Below, piece after piece: positions 9,563 through 17,761 of a stretch of DNA of 41,876 nucleotides. The position numbers were made by a program, and so were the translations under genes. The stretch is from Methylocystaceae bacterium. GTDB taxonomy: Bacteria > Pseudomonadota > Alphaproteobacteria > Rhizobiales > Beijerinckiaceae. The stretch lies in assembly GCA_900299115.1 (NCBI GenBank), contig OMIO01000137.1:1-41876 (forward strand). Direction: 5' to 3'. A model generated the notes under the pieces. It made no database searches. It was not told the DNA's origin and worked only from the letters and a program-made list of their open reading frames with translations. How positions within the stretch are numbered: the first letter of the stretch is position 1; every line of letters begins with the position of its first letter.

Positions 9563-9596
9563 TAAAAAACGGTCGCGTTTAGATCGCGACCGTTTT
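9563..9596 (-). terminator. Intrinsic terminator after ctaE
   Basis: A 12-bp perfect inverted repeat, AAAACGGTCGCG / CGCGACCGTTTT with a 7-base loop, lies in the ctaE-DUF983 gap. On the minus strand the stem runs into TTTTTTA, the form of a Rho-independent terminator for the ctaE transcript. A second small repeat (AATAAGCT/AGCTTATT, 9606-9625) overlaps the ctaE stop codon. Confidence 0.82.
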
Positions 9597-9620
9597 GTTC
9601 CAGAAAATAAGCTAAAAAGC

Positions 9621-10511
9621 TTATTCCATCATTCCACCCCAATTACCCCAGACATAAATGCAACAGAAGAGGAATAACCAAACAACGTCAACGAAATGCC
9701 AATACCAGGCAGCAAATTCAAATCCTAGATGATGCTCTGGCGTAAAGTGTCCTTTCATTACACGAAACAAGCAAACTATCAAAAACAAGGTTCCAACGAT
9801 AACATGGAAGCCATGGAAGCCAGTAGCCATAAAAAAAGTTGAACCGTAATTTGTAGCTGCAGGATGCGCAGGATCAAATGAGAACGCAAATGGCGCATGA
9901 GCATATTCATAGCCCTGCACACATGTAAAAATTAATCCCAACGTTATGGTTGCAATTAACCCCTTCTTCAAAACGCTACGATCATTCTGGAGCAAGCCAT
10001 GATGCGCCCAAGTCAATGTCGCTCCCGATGTCAGCAACAATAAAGTGTTGAGCAAAGGCAGCTTCCATGGGCTTAGCACCTCTATCCCCTTAGGAGGCCA
10101 AACACCCTGAAATAGCTCCGTTCGAGTAACTTGGTAAATATCGTCTGGGAAAATAGAGGAATTAAAGAACGCCCAAAACCAAGCCACAAAAAACATGACC
10201 TCAGATAGAATGAAAAGGATCATTCCATAGCGATGATGTAGCTGCACAACCGGAGAGTGATGACCCTGATATTGAGCCTCTCTCACAACATCACGCCACC
10301 ACACATACATAACCGCCAGAACAGCGCCAAAGCCAACAAAGAAAACAGTGCCCCCATACGGCAACCCATAAATTGGCGAGCCTTTATGTTGCGCCATCCA
10401 CATGATAGCGCCTATCGCCATAACGAGCGCTGAGAACGCCCCCACGATCGGCCATGGGCTTGGATCAACCAAATGATATTCATGGTTAGGTTTTGCGTGT
10501 CCGTCAGCCAT
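9621..10511 (-). CDS. ctaE: Cytochrome c oxidase subunit III
   Basis: Subunit III of the aa3-type oxidase (296 residues), a membrane protein of about seven helices that stabilises subunit I. Typical stretches are YHLVDPSPWPIVGAF at the start, VWWRDVVREAQYQGHHS, ILSEVMFFVAWFWAFF (with the conserved glutamate in the second half of the bundle), GFHGFHVIVGTLFL and the terminal WYWHFVDVVWLFLF. It lies 79 bases after ctaG in the same direction. It is the last subunit gene before an intrinsic terminator. Confidence 0.97.
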   Translation of the reverse strand: MADGHAKPNHEYHLVDPSPWPIVGAFSALVMAIGAIMWMAQHKGSPIYGLPYGGTVFFVGFGAVLAVMYVWWRDVVREAQYQGHHSPVVQLHHRYGMILFILSEVMFFVAWFWAFFNSSIFPDDIYQVTRTELFQGVWPPKGIEVLSPWKLPLLNTLLLLTSGATLTWAHHGLLQNDRSVLKKGLIATITLGLIFTCVQGYEYAHAPFAFSFDPAHPAATNYGSTFFMATGFHGFHVIVGTLFLIVCLFRVMKGHFTPEHHLGFEFAAWYWHFVDVVWLFLFCCIYVWGNWGGMME

Positions 10512-10590
10512 CTCTACTCTTCCTCATCATTGACGTCAGCCTACCGGCTTATTCGAGTTTTCATCCGCCGCAAAATCATGCAACGCTTCA

Positions 10591-11184
10591 TTAGGACTTT
10601 TCTTTTTCCGCTTTCAGATCGCTTGTTTTGGATTTAGCCGGCGCCTTTGTAGGGAAAAAAGAATAAGATAAGGTGATTTCCTCTACGCGCCCCATTCCTT
10701 CTTCTGACTCAAGGGCTGGGTCAAGATAGAAAACTACCGGCCACTCCGCTTCTTCGTTAGGCGCAAGGCGTTTTTCTTCAAAACAAAAACAAGCTATTTT
10801 TACAAAATATGCGCCAGCAAGGTCTGGGCTTACATTATAGGCAGCCTGCGCGCTTGTTTGCTTGTCTGATAAATTAGAGACCTTGAAATAAACTGTGGTT
10901 GTTTCACCAGTGCGCAGAGATATCTTTGATATTTCTGGTTCAAAACGCCACTGCAAATCTTTAGAGACGTTAGCATCAAATCGCACTGTCAAAACACGCG
11001 CGCCTGGTGTCGTTTTAGCCAATGTTTGTGATTTTTGTGGGGTTCCACCAAACCCTGTTGCTGCACAAAAAGCACGATAAAGCGGAACAGAAGCAAAGGA
11101 TAATATCAACATACACACAGAGCCAAAAAGTAACGCTAATGCAATTTGGCCTTGCTTATTCAGAGAAGGAGGCAGTCCGCGCAT
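10591..11184 (-). CDS. ctaG: Cytochrome c oxidase copper chaperone CtaG/Cox11
   Basis: CtaG/Cox11 delivers copper to the CuB site of subunit I. The 197-residue protein has one N-terminal membrane anchor (about 13-33) and an immunoglobulin-like periplasmic domain. The copper-binding motif C132-F-C134 sits in KIACFCFEEKRL, and the conserved C40 near the membrane is also present. The C-terminus after residue 175 is charged. It starts 8 bases after the CoxF-like gene and belongs to the same run of assembly genes. Confidence 0.96.
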   Translation of the reverse strand: MRGLPPSLNKQGQIALALLFGSVCMLILSFASVPLYRAFCAATGFGGTPQKSQTLAKTTPGARVLTVRFDANVSKDLQWRFEPEISKISLRTGETTTVYFKVSNLSDKQTSAQAAYNVSPDLAGAYFVKIACFCFEEKRLAPNEEAEWPVVFYLDPALESEEGMGRVEEITLSYSFFPTKAPAKSKTSDLKAEKEKS

Positions 11185-11192
11185 CTAGAATC

Positions 11193-11381
11193 TCATATCG
11201 AGCGATTAGCCACTGCGCCGCCCAGCCTGACAATCGTCACGGCGTAAAACAGTACTGCGAGAAATGTAACGCCTAGACCAATGGCGATATTTCGCGCGCG
11301 GCGGCCACGTAATTGCTCAGGCGTTAAAACAATCCCGTGCTGGGAGGATAGCGCTTCATCTTTAGGATCTTTATCACTCAT
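11193..11381 (-). CDS. CoxF-like small single-helix protein
   Basis: This short protein (62 residues from the ATG at 11381) has a charged N-terminus, the segment LTPEQLRGRRARNIAIGLG and one membrane helix near its C-terminal half. Position between ctaB and ctaG and the LTPEQ...RRARN pattern match small proteins annotated CoxF in rhizobia. Their role is unproven but presumed to be in oxidase assembly. An in-frame GTG at 11393 would add four residues; the ATG is preferred because GGA lies seven bases upstream of it. Confidence 0.78.
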   Translation of the reverse strand: MSDKDPKDEALSSQHGIVLTPEQLRGRRARNIAIGLGVTFLAVLFYAVTIVRLGGAVANRSI

Positions 11382-11408
11382 AGCGTTATCCACATCCGTT
11401 CATGATCG

Positions 11409-12341
11409 TTAAAACAAGCCTATCAAATTCAGGGCGCGTTCAATCGTGAGCATGAGAAAGAGTGCGAAAAGATAGAGAATAGAAAAGGCGAACATTCGCC
11501 GAGCAGCTTGTCGGATAGTTGCTTCATCTTGTGCAACAAAAAGTTGCGCAGCCAGAATTAAAAGCCCTAAGCCCAGACTAACTGCTGTGACGCCATAAAG
11601 CCATGAGGCAAAGCCTAGACACCAAGGCACCGCACCGATAGGCGCAAGAACAAGACAATAGACAAGGATCTCAAGACGCGTTCGCCTCAAACCAGAAACA
11701 TTCGGCAACATAGGCACGCCAACACTGCCATACTCATCGATCTTTAAAATTGCGAGCGACCAAAAATGAGGTGGCGTCCAAATGAAGATAATCGCAAACA
11801 ATACGAGACTCGCGACGCTAACGTCACCAGTGGCGGCAGCATAACCAACGATTGGCGGCAAGGCTCCAGCAGCGCCCCCGATAACAATATTAAGAGGCGT
11901 TAGGCGCTTCAGCCACATCGTATAAATAACTACATAGAAAAATATTGTGAAGGCAAGCAGAGTGGCGGCCAGCCAATTAGACACGAAACCTAAAGTAAAA
12001 ACCGAAAGAACTGATAGAATAACGCCAAAAGCTAAAGCCGTATCAGCGCTAATACGTCCTGCTGGAATTGGACGCATGCGCGTGCGCCGCATTATTGCAT
12101 CAATATCAGAGTCATACCACATATTAAGAGCGCCCGACGCACCGGCGCCCACGGCAATAGCAAACAATGCAGCAAAAATAATAAGCGGATGAGGGAGAGT
12201 TGGCGCAAACAAAAATCCAGCAAACGCTGTAAACACAACAAGCGACATCACCCGCGGCTTAAGAAGGGCGATAAAATCTAATGGCGCCGCAACCGGAAGC
12301 TTCGGGGTTGTACTTTCATCAAAGTATGATGCATCGCTCAT
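11409..12341 (-). CDS. ctaB: Protoheme IX farnesyltransferase (heme O synthase)
   Basis: CtaB (310 residues) is a UbiA-superfamily prenyltransferase that makes heme O, the precursor of heme A for this oxidase. The prenyl-diphosphate/Mg motif is in NMWYDSDIDAIMRRTRMRP, with aspartates at 77 and 81, and is followed by PAGRIS. The second aspartate-rich loop lies in LKIDEYGSVGVPMLPN. About nine hydrophobic segments are visible. It is separated from ctaD by a terminator-like hairpin, so it may have a separate or attenuated transcript. Confidence 0.96.
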   Translation of the reverse strand: MSDASYFDESTTPKLPVAAPLDFIALLKPRVMSLVVFTAFAGFLFAPTLPHPLIIFAALFAIAVGAGASGALNMWYDSDIDAIMRRTRMRPIPAGRISADTALAFGVILSVLSVFTLGFVSNWLAATLLAFTIFFYVVIYTMWLKRLTPLNIVIGGAAGALPPIVGYAAATGDVSVASLVLFAIIFIWTPPHFWSLAILKIDEYGSVGVPMLPNVSGLRRTRLEILVYCLVLAPIGAVPWCLGFASWLYGVTAVSLGLGLLILAAQLFVAQDEATIRQAARRMFAFSILYLFALFLMLTIERALNLIGLF

Positions 12342-12410
12342 CGTTGCTTACTTGACCTTGTTAATGTGCGCCAAGAGGAAAGAGCTTGCTGGCTTTTGTC
12401 GAAAAAAGAC

Positions 12411-12443
12411 AAAAAACCTTCAGCGCGCCTTCTGCGCGCTGAA
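12411..12443 (-). terminator. Intrinsic terminator after ctaD
   Basis: A 10-bp perfect inverted repeat, TTCAGCGCGC / GCGCGCTGAA with a 5-base loop (12419-12443), is followed on the minus strand by GGTTTTTTG (12411-12418). It lies just beyond the ctaD stop and should limit read-through into ctaB. Confidence 0.82.
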
Positions 12444-12450
12444 AACTCTT

Positions 12451-14112
12451 CTACTGGTGTTCAGCGCCTGTAATTCGCGGCAAAGTTTCGAACTGGTGAA
12501 AAGGCGGCGGAGAAGGCAAGGTCCATTCTAATGTCGTTGCGCCAGAACCCCATGGATTGTAACCCGCGTAACGTTTTTTTACGAATGCCTCTATAACCGT
12601 ATAAAAGAATACAACCATGCTGAAGGCGCCAATAAAGGCACCAAGCGAAGACAAGTAATTCCAAGACGAAAAAGCATCTGGGTAATCAATATAACGGCGC
12701 GGCATTCCAGCAAGTCCCAAGAAATGTTGCGGGAAGAATGTTAGATTTACGCCCACAAACAATACTAAGAAATGCAGCTTGGACAGCGTCTCATTGTAAA
12801 GATAGCCGGTCATTTTTGGGAACCAATAATAGAAGCCTGCAAAGACTCCAAACACAGCTCCCAGTGACATAGTATAGTGGAAATGCGCGACTACGTAGTA
12901 GGTTTCATGAAGCTGCCGATCGACACTTGCATTGGCGAGCACGACGCCGGTAACGCCCCCCATGGTGAAGACAAAAATAAATCCAATCGCCCAGATCATT
13001 GGAGCGCGGAAAGAAATAGATCCACCCCACATTGTTGCGATCCATGAGAAAATTTTGATTCCCGTTGGCACCGCAATCACCATGGTTGCGAAAACAAAAT
13101 AGCGCTGGGCATTTAATGAGAGGCCAACCGTATACATGTGATGCGCCCACACGATACAGCCAAGAAAACCGATGCAGACCATGGCGTAAGCCATTCCAAG
13201 ATAACCAAATACAGGTTTCTTGGAAAAGGTTGAAACAATATGACTGATCAATCCAAAAGCGGGTAGGATCAATACATACACCTCTGGATGACCAAAAAAC
13301 CAAAATAAATGCTGGAAGAGCAAGGGATCGCCGCCACCAGCCGGGTCGTAGAACATCGTACCAAAATTACGATCCGTCAGCAGCATTGTGATCGCGCCAG
13401 CAAGCACAGGTAAAGTCAAAACCAAAAGGAAGGCGGTTACTAACATCGCCCAGGCAAAAAGCGGCATCTTATGCAATGTCATGCCAGGAGCGCGCATGTT
13501 AAAAATAGTTGTGATGAAATTGATGGATCCAAGAATTGATGAGGCTCCAGCCAGATGCAATGAAAGAATTACAAAATCCATGGCAGGCCCGGGATGGCCG
13601 ATATTGGATGATAAGGGCGGATAAAACACCCATCCGCCGCCAAACCCCATCATGCCCGGCGCGCCTTCAACAAACATCGACATGACAAGTAGGATCAAAG
13701 AAACTGCTAGAAACCAGAACGAAATATTGTTTAATCGAGGGAAGGCCATATCAGGAGCGCCAATCATAATTGGCACGAACCAGTTTGCGAAGCCGCCCAT
13801 CAGAGCAGGCATGACCATAAAAAAGATCATCAGCACGCCATGCGCTGTGATGAAAACATTATAAAGATTTTTACCCGCGTCCGTAGCCATTGATGGATCT
13901 GCGCCGTAAAGCATCTGCGCAAGCCCTGGAAACACAGAGATGCCAGGATGCATCAGTTCTGCACGAATCGCGACAGACATCAGCATGCCGACTAGCCCGC
14001 CAATCACCGCAAGGATCAGATAAAGCGTGCCGATGTCTTTATGGTTCGTCGAAAAGAGAAAGCGACGCAATCCTTTGGGATGATCATGCGCTCCAGCAGC
14101 TGAACTCGCCAT
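12451..14112 (-). CDS. ctaD: Cytochrome c oxidase subunit I (aa3 type)
   Basis: Catalytic subunit of the proton-pumping aa3 oxidase; 553 residues from the ATG at 14112, which has AGGAA six to seven bases upstream (a TTG at 14127 is less likely). Visible landmarks are low-spin heme ligand H91, CuB ligands H275, H324 and H325, the crosslinked Y279 in GHPEVY, E277, K-channel K353, D-channel N110, D121 and N128, and heme ligands H410 (a3) and H412 (a). This is a canonical A1-type enzyme. The oddity is at 402-403: the Mg/Mn site reads H-E instead of the His-Asp seen in the crystallised Paracoccus and Rhodobacter enzymes. It follows ctaC by 42 bases. Confidence 0.97.
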   Translation of the reverse strand: MASSAAGAHDHPKGLRRFLFSTNHKDIGTLYLILAVIGGLVGMLMSVAIRAELMHPGISVFPGLAQMLYGADPSMATDAGKNLYNVFITAHGVLMIFFMVMPALMGGFANWFVPIMIGAPDMAFPRLNNISFWFLAVSLILLVMSMFVEGAPGMMGFGGGWVFYPPLSSNIGHPGPAMDFVILSLHLAGASSILGSINFITTIFNMRAPGMTLHKMPLFAWAMLVTAFLLVLTLPVLAGAITMLLTDRNFGTMFYDPAGGGDPLLFQHLFWFFGHPEVYVLILPAFGLISHIVSTFSKKPVFGYLGMAYAMVCIGFLGCIVWAHHMYTVGLSLNAQRYFVFATMVIAVPTGIKIFSWIATMWGGSISFRAPMIWAIGFIFVFTMGGVTGVVLANASVDRQLHETYYVVAHFHYTMSLGAVFGVFAGFYYWFPKMTGYLYNETLSKLHFLVLFVGVNLTFFPQHFLGLAGMPRRYIDYPDAFSSWNYLSSLGAFIGAFSMVVFFYTVIEAFVKKRYAGYNPWGSGATTLEWTLPSPPPFHQFETLPRITGAEHQ

Positions 14113-14154
14113 CTTCTTGTTCCTCAAAATCCGATCAGGTTTTTATTTTTCAGG

Positions 14155-15024
14155 TTAACGGGCCGCTTCGCTTGCAGCTAGCTTAACCGGCGTCTCTGCA
14201 GAAGCATATTTCTTCTTAGCTTCTGCAAGCCATTCCTCGTATTTTTCACGGCTTACTACTCGAATGGCGGAAGGCATAAAGGCGTGATCCTTGCCACATA
14301 TTTTTGAGCACTGCCCATAATAGAGGCCCTCTTTCTCAGCTCTAAACCAAGTCTCATTCAATCTTCCAGGCACGGCATCCATACGTATGCTAAAAGCAGG
14401 TATTACGAAGGAATGGATAACATCTGCAGCTGTGATTTGTAATTTCACCACTTCATTCACTGGAACAACCGCTTCATTATCTACCGACAATAACCTTACG
14501 TCGCCTGGCTCCAGATCTGCGTCCGCCTTCATAAGCTGATCAAATCCAAAACCGCCACCCTGATCTTCAGGATATTTATATGACCAATACCACTGATTAC
14601 CTGTAACCTTGATGGTCACCTTGGCCTCAGGAATCTCTACTTGCTTTGTTAATAATCTGAAGGACGGCACAGAGATAAAGACAAGGATGAGAATAGGCAC
14701 TAGTGTCCAAACTATTTCTAATCCAGTGTGATGGGTGAGCTTTGAGGGCACAGGGTTAGCGTTTTCGTTAAACCGCCAACTTACATACAATAAGAGACCT
14801 AATACGGAAATCGCAATAAAAGTAATTACGGGCAATAAGATGCCATTATAAAAAAACTGCGTTTCATGTCCGACGTCTGTTACAGTCGCGGGTAGCCCTA
14901 CGCCTCCAGGAGCAGGCTGACCCTCAACCTGAGCGAGCGCCATGCCGGCAGATAAAATAAAAGGGATAGCCAATGCCATTAGGCTTGCACCGCGGCTAAA
15001 CAACTGACGAGTGTCCGTAGACAT
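14155..15024 (-). CDS. ctaC: Cytochrome c oxidase subunit II
   Basis: Subunit II takes electrons from cytochrome c through its CuA centre. With the ATG at 15024 it has 289 residues: a signal peptide ending near ALA31, two membrane helices (about 65-85 and 105-125) and a periplasmic cupredoxin domain. CuA ligands are H204, C239, C243, H247 and M250, and the tryptophan-rich NQWYWSYKYP electron-entry patch is present. The CuA loop reads C-S-K-I-C; the residue between the cysteines is Lys241 where the family has glutamate, which both ligates CuA through its carbonyl and the Mg ion through its side chain. A TTG start at 15045 is possible but unlikely. Confidence 0.96.
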   Translation of the reverse strand: MSTDTRQLFSRGASLMALAIPFILSAGMALAQVEGQPAPGGVGLPATVTDVGHETQFFYNGILLPVITFIAISVLGLLLYVSWRFNENANPVPSKLTHHTGLEIVWTLVPILILVFISVPSFRLLTKQVEIPEAKVTIKVTGNQWYWSYKYPEDQGGGFGFDQLMKADADLEPGDVRLLSVDNEAVVPVNEVVKLQITAADVIHSFVIPAFSIRMDAVPGRLNETWFRAEKEGLYYGQCSKICGKDHAFMPSAIRVVSREKYEEWLAEAKKKYASAETPVKLAASEAAR

Positions 15025-15361
15025 GAAGATCGCCTTTCGCACCAATTAGACAGGACTAAATCTCAATAATCCCGGTCGCAATTTTCACACCGAGAAACTC
15101 TATACAGAACTTGCTCGCATGATTGCGGCTGGTTCAACCACAATCACGCTGACCACGCAATTGCTGCACCGCAATATTTATACAGATAAAGTAGTGACAA
15201 GGAAAGATAATCAGCCAAGAAAACCTTCCGATCCGGCTAAGCTTGACAGATCAAGGTGGTTTGCTAGGCAGAAAATTCCCCCGGGATTGCCGATGGTCAC
15301 GAAATCGCCTGGCTTTTCCAGGATAGATCGCTGCACTAGGCCGAAAGCCCTTGGAGCCAAC
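15025..15361. other. Divergent intergenic region ctaC / IalB gene
   Basis: This 337-base region lies between the two divergent starts. The plus frame stays open through most of it (from 15119), but the encoded 81 residues show no family features and the IalB-type signal peptide begins only at 15362. A candidate plus promoter is noted separately. I found no convincing minus promoter for ctaC and no riboswitch-like structure. Confidence 0.5.
15242..15270 (+). promoter_or_regulatory. Candidate promoter for the IalB-family gene
   Basis: CTTGAC (15242-15247) is followed by a 17-base spacer and TAGGCA (15265-15270). The -35 matches the alphaproteobacterial consensus exactly and the -10 is weak. 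It would give a leader of about 85 bases before the start at 15362. Confidence 0.38.
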
Positions 15362-15907
15362 ATGACGTCTTTTCGCGACGCGAAAAAAATACCGCCCTTG
15401 CGACAACTGGTCGCGGGAATTTGTCTGGGCTTATTCCTACTTTGCCTTCCCCTTTTTACTGCCGGAAATAGCATCGCTCAAGGTGTTGTGAAATCTAAAT
15501 TTGGCGACTGGGAAATACGCTGCGAGAAACCCGCTGGGGCAGCTAGCGAGCAATGCGCCCTCATCCAAAGCGTCGTCGCAGACGACAAATCAAACATTAA
15601 TCTCGTTGTCATTGTGCTTAAAACTAGCGACGGCAAAAGCCGTCTTCTTCGGGTCATTGCTCCCTTAGGCGTTTTGCTGCCCAATGGTCTGGGTCTTAAA
15701 ATTGATGCGACAGATATCGGCCGAGCAGGTTTTGTCAAATGTCTTTCTTCCGGCTGCGTTGCGGAAGTATCGATGGATGAGAAATTAATAGATCAATTAA
15801 AAAACGGCAAAACAGCAACTTTTATCCTTCACCAAACACCTGATGAAGGCATCGGCCTGCCCTTAACCTTGCAAGGGTTTAAAGAGGCTTACGCCAAACT
15901 ACCTTGA
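15362..15907 (+). CDS. Invasion-associated locus B (IalB) family secreted protein
   Basis: Secreted 181-residue protein of the IalB family. The name comes from Bartonella, but the family is widespread in free-living Rhizobiales and no virulence role is implied. After a basic start a hydrophobic stretch ends at SIAQG near residue 40, a probable signal peptide. The mature part opens with the family pattern SKFGDWEIRCEKP and carries two cysteine pairs, RC...EQC and KCLSSGC, likely disulfides. GGAG seven bases before the ATG at 15362 decides the start over the upstream ATG at 15119. It is divergent from ctaC, a neighbourhood seen in other Rhizobiales. Confidence 0.86.
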   Translation: MTSFRDAKKIPPLRQLVAGICLGLFLLCLPLFTAGNSIAQGVVKSKFGDWEIRCEKPAGAASEQCALIQSVVADDKSNINLVVIVLKTSDGKSRLLRVIAPLGVLLPNGLGLKIDATDIGRAGFVKCLSSGCVAEVSMDEKLIDQLKNGKTATFILHQTPDEGIGLPLTLQGFKEAYAKLP

Positions 15908-15937
15908 GAGAACGTCAAGTTGAGGGCATTCATAGGC

Positions 15938-16519
15938 ATGAATAGCGTCAGTCGCTGCGCAGGAATTGTATTCATCTGCATAATTAGCAACGTCTCTACA
16001 GCCTATGCGCTGGAAATGCCAAAATTATTTGGCGACAGCTCATCAACTTCGAATGTCACTCAAGACTGCCCCGTTGTCTTTATTGATAATGGGGCTTCAA
16101 TGATCCGAATGCCGCAAGACGCAGACGCCTCTAGCGTACGTTATCAACTCTCCATCGATCAGACCGCGCGCGAATGTTTGATAGAAGGGGAGAATGTATC
16201 AATCAAACTGGGTATTGAGGGGGGCGTCGTACTTGGTCCAGCGGGAGCGCCAGGAAGCTTTACAGCAACTATTGCCGTTTCGCTTAGACGTTTAAAAGAT
16301 TACTCGCTCGTTTCGAGTAAGAGCTATCAGGTGTCAGCTAGCGTCTCACCTGGCGGAACGCGCGGCGACTATCGTTTATTGGCAGATCCGATATCTGTTC
16401 CGCTTGTAAGTAAACGGGCGCATGAAGATTACGAAATTATTGTCGGCTTTAGTCAGGGCGGCTCCGCATCCCCCGCTAAGCCCATCGGGAAAAAGAAAAA
16501 GAGCCAACCCGAAGGCTGA
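15938..16519 (+). CDS. Secreted protein of unknown function
   Basis: I do not recognise this family. The product (193 residues from the ATG at 15938; a TTG at 15920 adds six) starts with a clear signal peptide ending near TAYALEMP. The mature part is rich in beta-strand-like alternation, with cysteines in TQDCPVVFIDNG and ARECLIEG and a glycine-rich GIEGGVVLGPAGAPGSF segment, and ends in a lysine-rich tail (KKKKSQ). It follows the IalB-family gene by 30 bases and probably shares its transcript. It converges on the ATP synthase b gene, sharing a hairpin terminator that covers its stop codon. A cell-envelope role is a guess from the signal peptide only. Confidence 0.75.
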   Translation: MNSVSRCAGIVFICIISNVSTAYALEMPKLFGDSSSTSNVTQDCPVVFIDNGASMIRMPQDADASSVRYQLSIDQTARECLIEGENVSIKLGIEGGVVLGPAGAPGSFTATIAVSLRRLKDYSLVSSKSYQVSASVSPGGTRGDYRLLADPISVPLVSKRAHEDYEIIVGFSQGGSASPAKPIGKKKKSQPEG

Positions 16520-16525
16520 CTCTTT
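16501..16525. terminator. Bidirectional terminator with UUCG-type loop
   Basis: GAGCCAACC / GGCTGACTC form a 9-bp stem (two G-U pairs on the minus RNA) closed on the minus strand by the stable TTCG tetraloop. The minus strand continues GGCTCTTTTTC, and the plus strand ends CTCTTTC after a purine run. It serves the convergent secreted-protein gene, whose TGA lies inside it, and the end of the Fo operon. Confidence 0.78.
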
Positions 16526-16557
16526 CAATATGAATAATCCGTTCCCACCAGAAGCGA

Positions 16558-17034
16558 TTAATGTCCCAGGGCCTTGATCTGATCGATCCCCGCCGAAATA
16601 AAATCATGCCCGCCAACGCCTTTTCTTAGAATGCCTTCAGCAATCTTAACCGCGGCATCAGCGGCCGCCGCACGGACTTCCGCGGTAGCCTGCGCTTCAG
16701 CTTGAGCAATTTTCAGCTCAACTTGCTTGACGTTGCGCGCCATAAATTCGTCAAGGCGTCGACGACCCTCTTGAGCCACCAACTCCGCCTCTTCCTTAGC
16801 TTGGGCGACGATAGCCTTGGCTTCCGCTTCTGACTCAGCGCGCTTGCTCTCAAAGGAATCCAGCAAACTCTGAGCCTCAACTCGCAACCGCTCAGCTTCA
16901 GCCAATTCGTGCTTAATTCGATTTATACGGGAATCTATTAGCGTCGTTAACTTCGAATGTGCCCCGATCCAAAATAAAACGGCTAAAAAGATAGCAAACC
17001 CAATAGCAACATAAAATTCAGCATCGAAATGCAT
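16558..17034 (-). CDS. atpF: F1Fo ATP synthase subunit b
   Basis: Peripheral-stalk subunit b (158 residues) with one N-terminal membrane helix (about 7-25) and a long alanine- and glutamate-rich coiled coil that reaches F1. The IDSRINRIKHELAEAERLR segment just after the membrane is characteristic. It is last in the Fo operon and lies 13 bases after the b' gene, the duplicated-b arrangement of alphaproteobacteria. The F1 genes (atpHAGDC) are not next to it, as usual in this class. The operon ends at the UUCG hairpin terminator. Confidence 0.94.
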   Translation of the reverse strand: MHFDAEFYVAIGFAIFLAVLFWIGAHSKLTTLIDSRINRIKHELAEAERLRVEAQSLLDSFESKRAESEAEAKAIVAQAKEEAELVAQEGRRRLDEFMARNVKQVELKIAQAEAQATAEVRAAAADAAVKIAEGILRKGVGGHDFISAGIDQIKALGH

Positions 17035-17047
17035 TGACGCCGTCCCC

Positions 17048-17632
17048 TTAACTAGATTTTACGTTACGAAATTCTGCAGACAAGCGATCGTGATCTACTT
17101 TAGATCCCGTTAGCTTCTCGACGATTGATCCAGCTGCTTCAATCGCAATCTGTTCCACATTAGCCAGCGCTCGCATCTTCGCATCAGCTATGCGCCCCTC
17201 GGCGGCGCGAATTTTCTCTGATGCCTCCGTCTCTGCGCGGGATCTTTGAGAAAGCGTTTCTGCTGCGGTGCTCTGCTGCGCTTCGCGGCCGATAGTCTGC
17301 GCCTCTTCTCGACGGAGACGAATAGTCTCGTTATTTGCTAATGCTGCAGCCTGAGCTTTTGACTGCATGTTACGCGATGCTTCAAGATCGGAAGCTATTT
17401 TTTCCGAACGACTCTCGAGTATTCCGCCAACGCGCGGCAGGGCAAGACGAGACATAAGGATGTAAAGGACACCAAAAATTACAACAAGCCATACAATCTG
17501 CGGCGCAAAATTTTCGGTTTGAAACGGCGGAAAGCCACCTTCGTGATGCGCTTGGGCCTCTGCGCCAACGCCAAGATGCGTTTCCTGTGCGCCTTCAGCA
17601 GCTGTTGCGGTGGAAATAATGCTTAAGTTCAT
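17048..17632 (-). CDS. F1Fo ATP synthase subunit b'
   Basis: Second peripheral-stalk subunit (b', atpG or atpX in different nomenclatures), 194 residues from the ATG at 17632, which has GGGA eight bases upstream; an in-frame GTG at 17650 is an alternative. It has a histidine- and alanine-rich N-terminus, one membrane helix near residues 45-65 (QIVWLVVIFGVLYILMSRL) and a long coiled coil beginning LPRVGGILESRSEKIASDLE. It forms the heterodimeric stalk with the b subunit encoded just downstream. A hairpin separates it from atpE. Confidence 0.93.
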   Translation of the reverse strand: MNLSIISTATAAEGAQETHLGVGAEAQAHHEGGFPPFQTENFAPQIVWLVVIFGVLYILMSRLALPRVGGILESRSEKIASDLEASRNMQSKAQAAALANNETIRLRREEAQTIGREAQQSTAAETLSQRSRAETEASEKIRAAEGRIADAKMRALANVEQIAIEAAGSIVEKLTGSKVDHDRLSAEFRNVKSS

Positions 17633-17679
17633 GATCCTGATCCCGCTCACAGGTCTTAAATTAAGATAGGGACAGTAAA

Positions 17680-17710
17680 ATTCGCGCGCATTAATTCATT
17701 GCGCGCGAAT
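17680..17710 (-). terminator. Hairpin between atpE and b' gene (attenuator-like)
   Basis: ATTCGCGCGCA / TGCGCGCGAAT form an 11-bp perfect stem with a 9-base loop. On the minus strand it is followed by TTTTACTG, a weak U-tract. It probably causes partial termination or protects the 3' end of the upstream message, which would raise c-subunit output relative to b and b'. Confidence 0.62.
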
Positions 17711-17761
17711 GACGATGTCTAAATCCCGACAGCTCTTAAAGAATAAGATGCTAAAGCCGCC

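Noticed and set aside
15119-15361. 81-residue N-terminal extension of the IalB-family protein
   Set aside because: The residues are low in family features and would hide the signal peptide; a GGAG binding site precedes the ATG at 15362.
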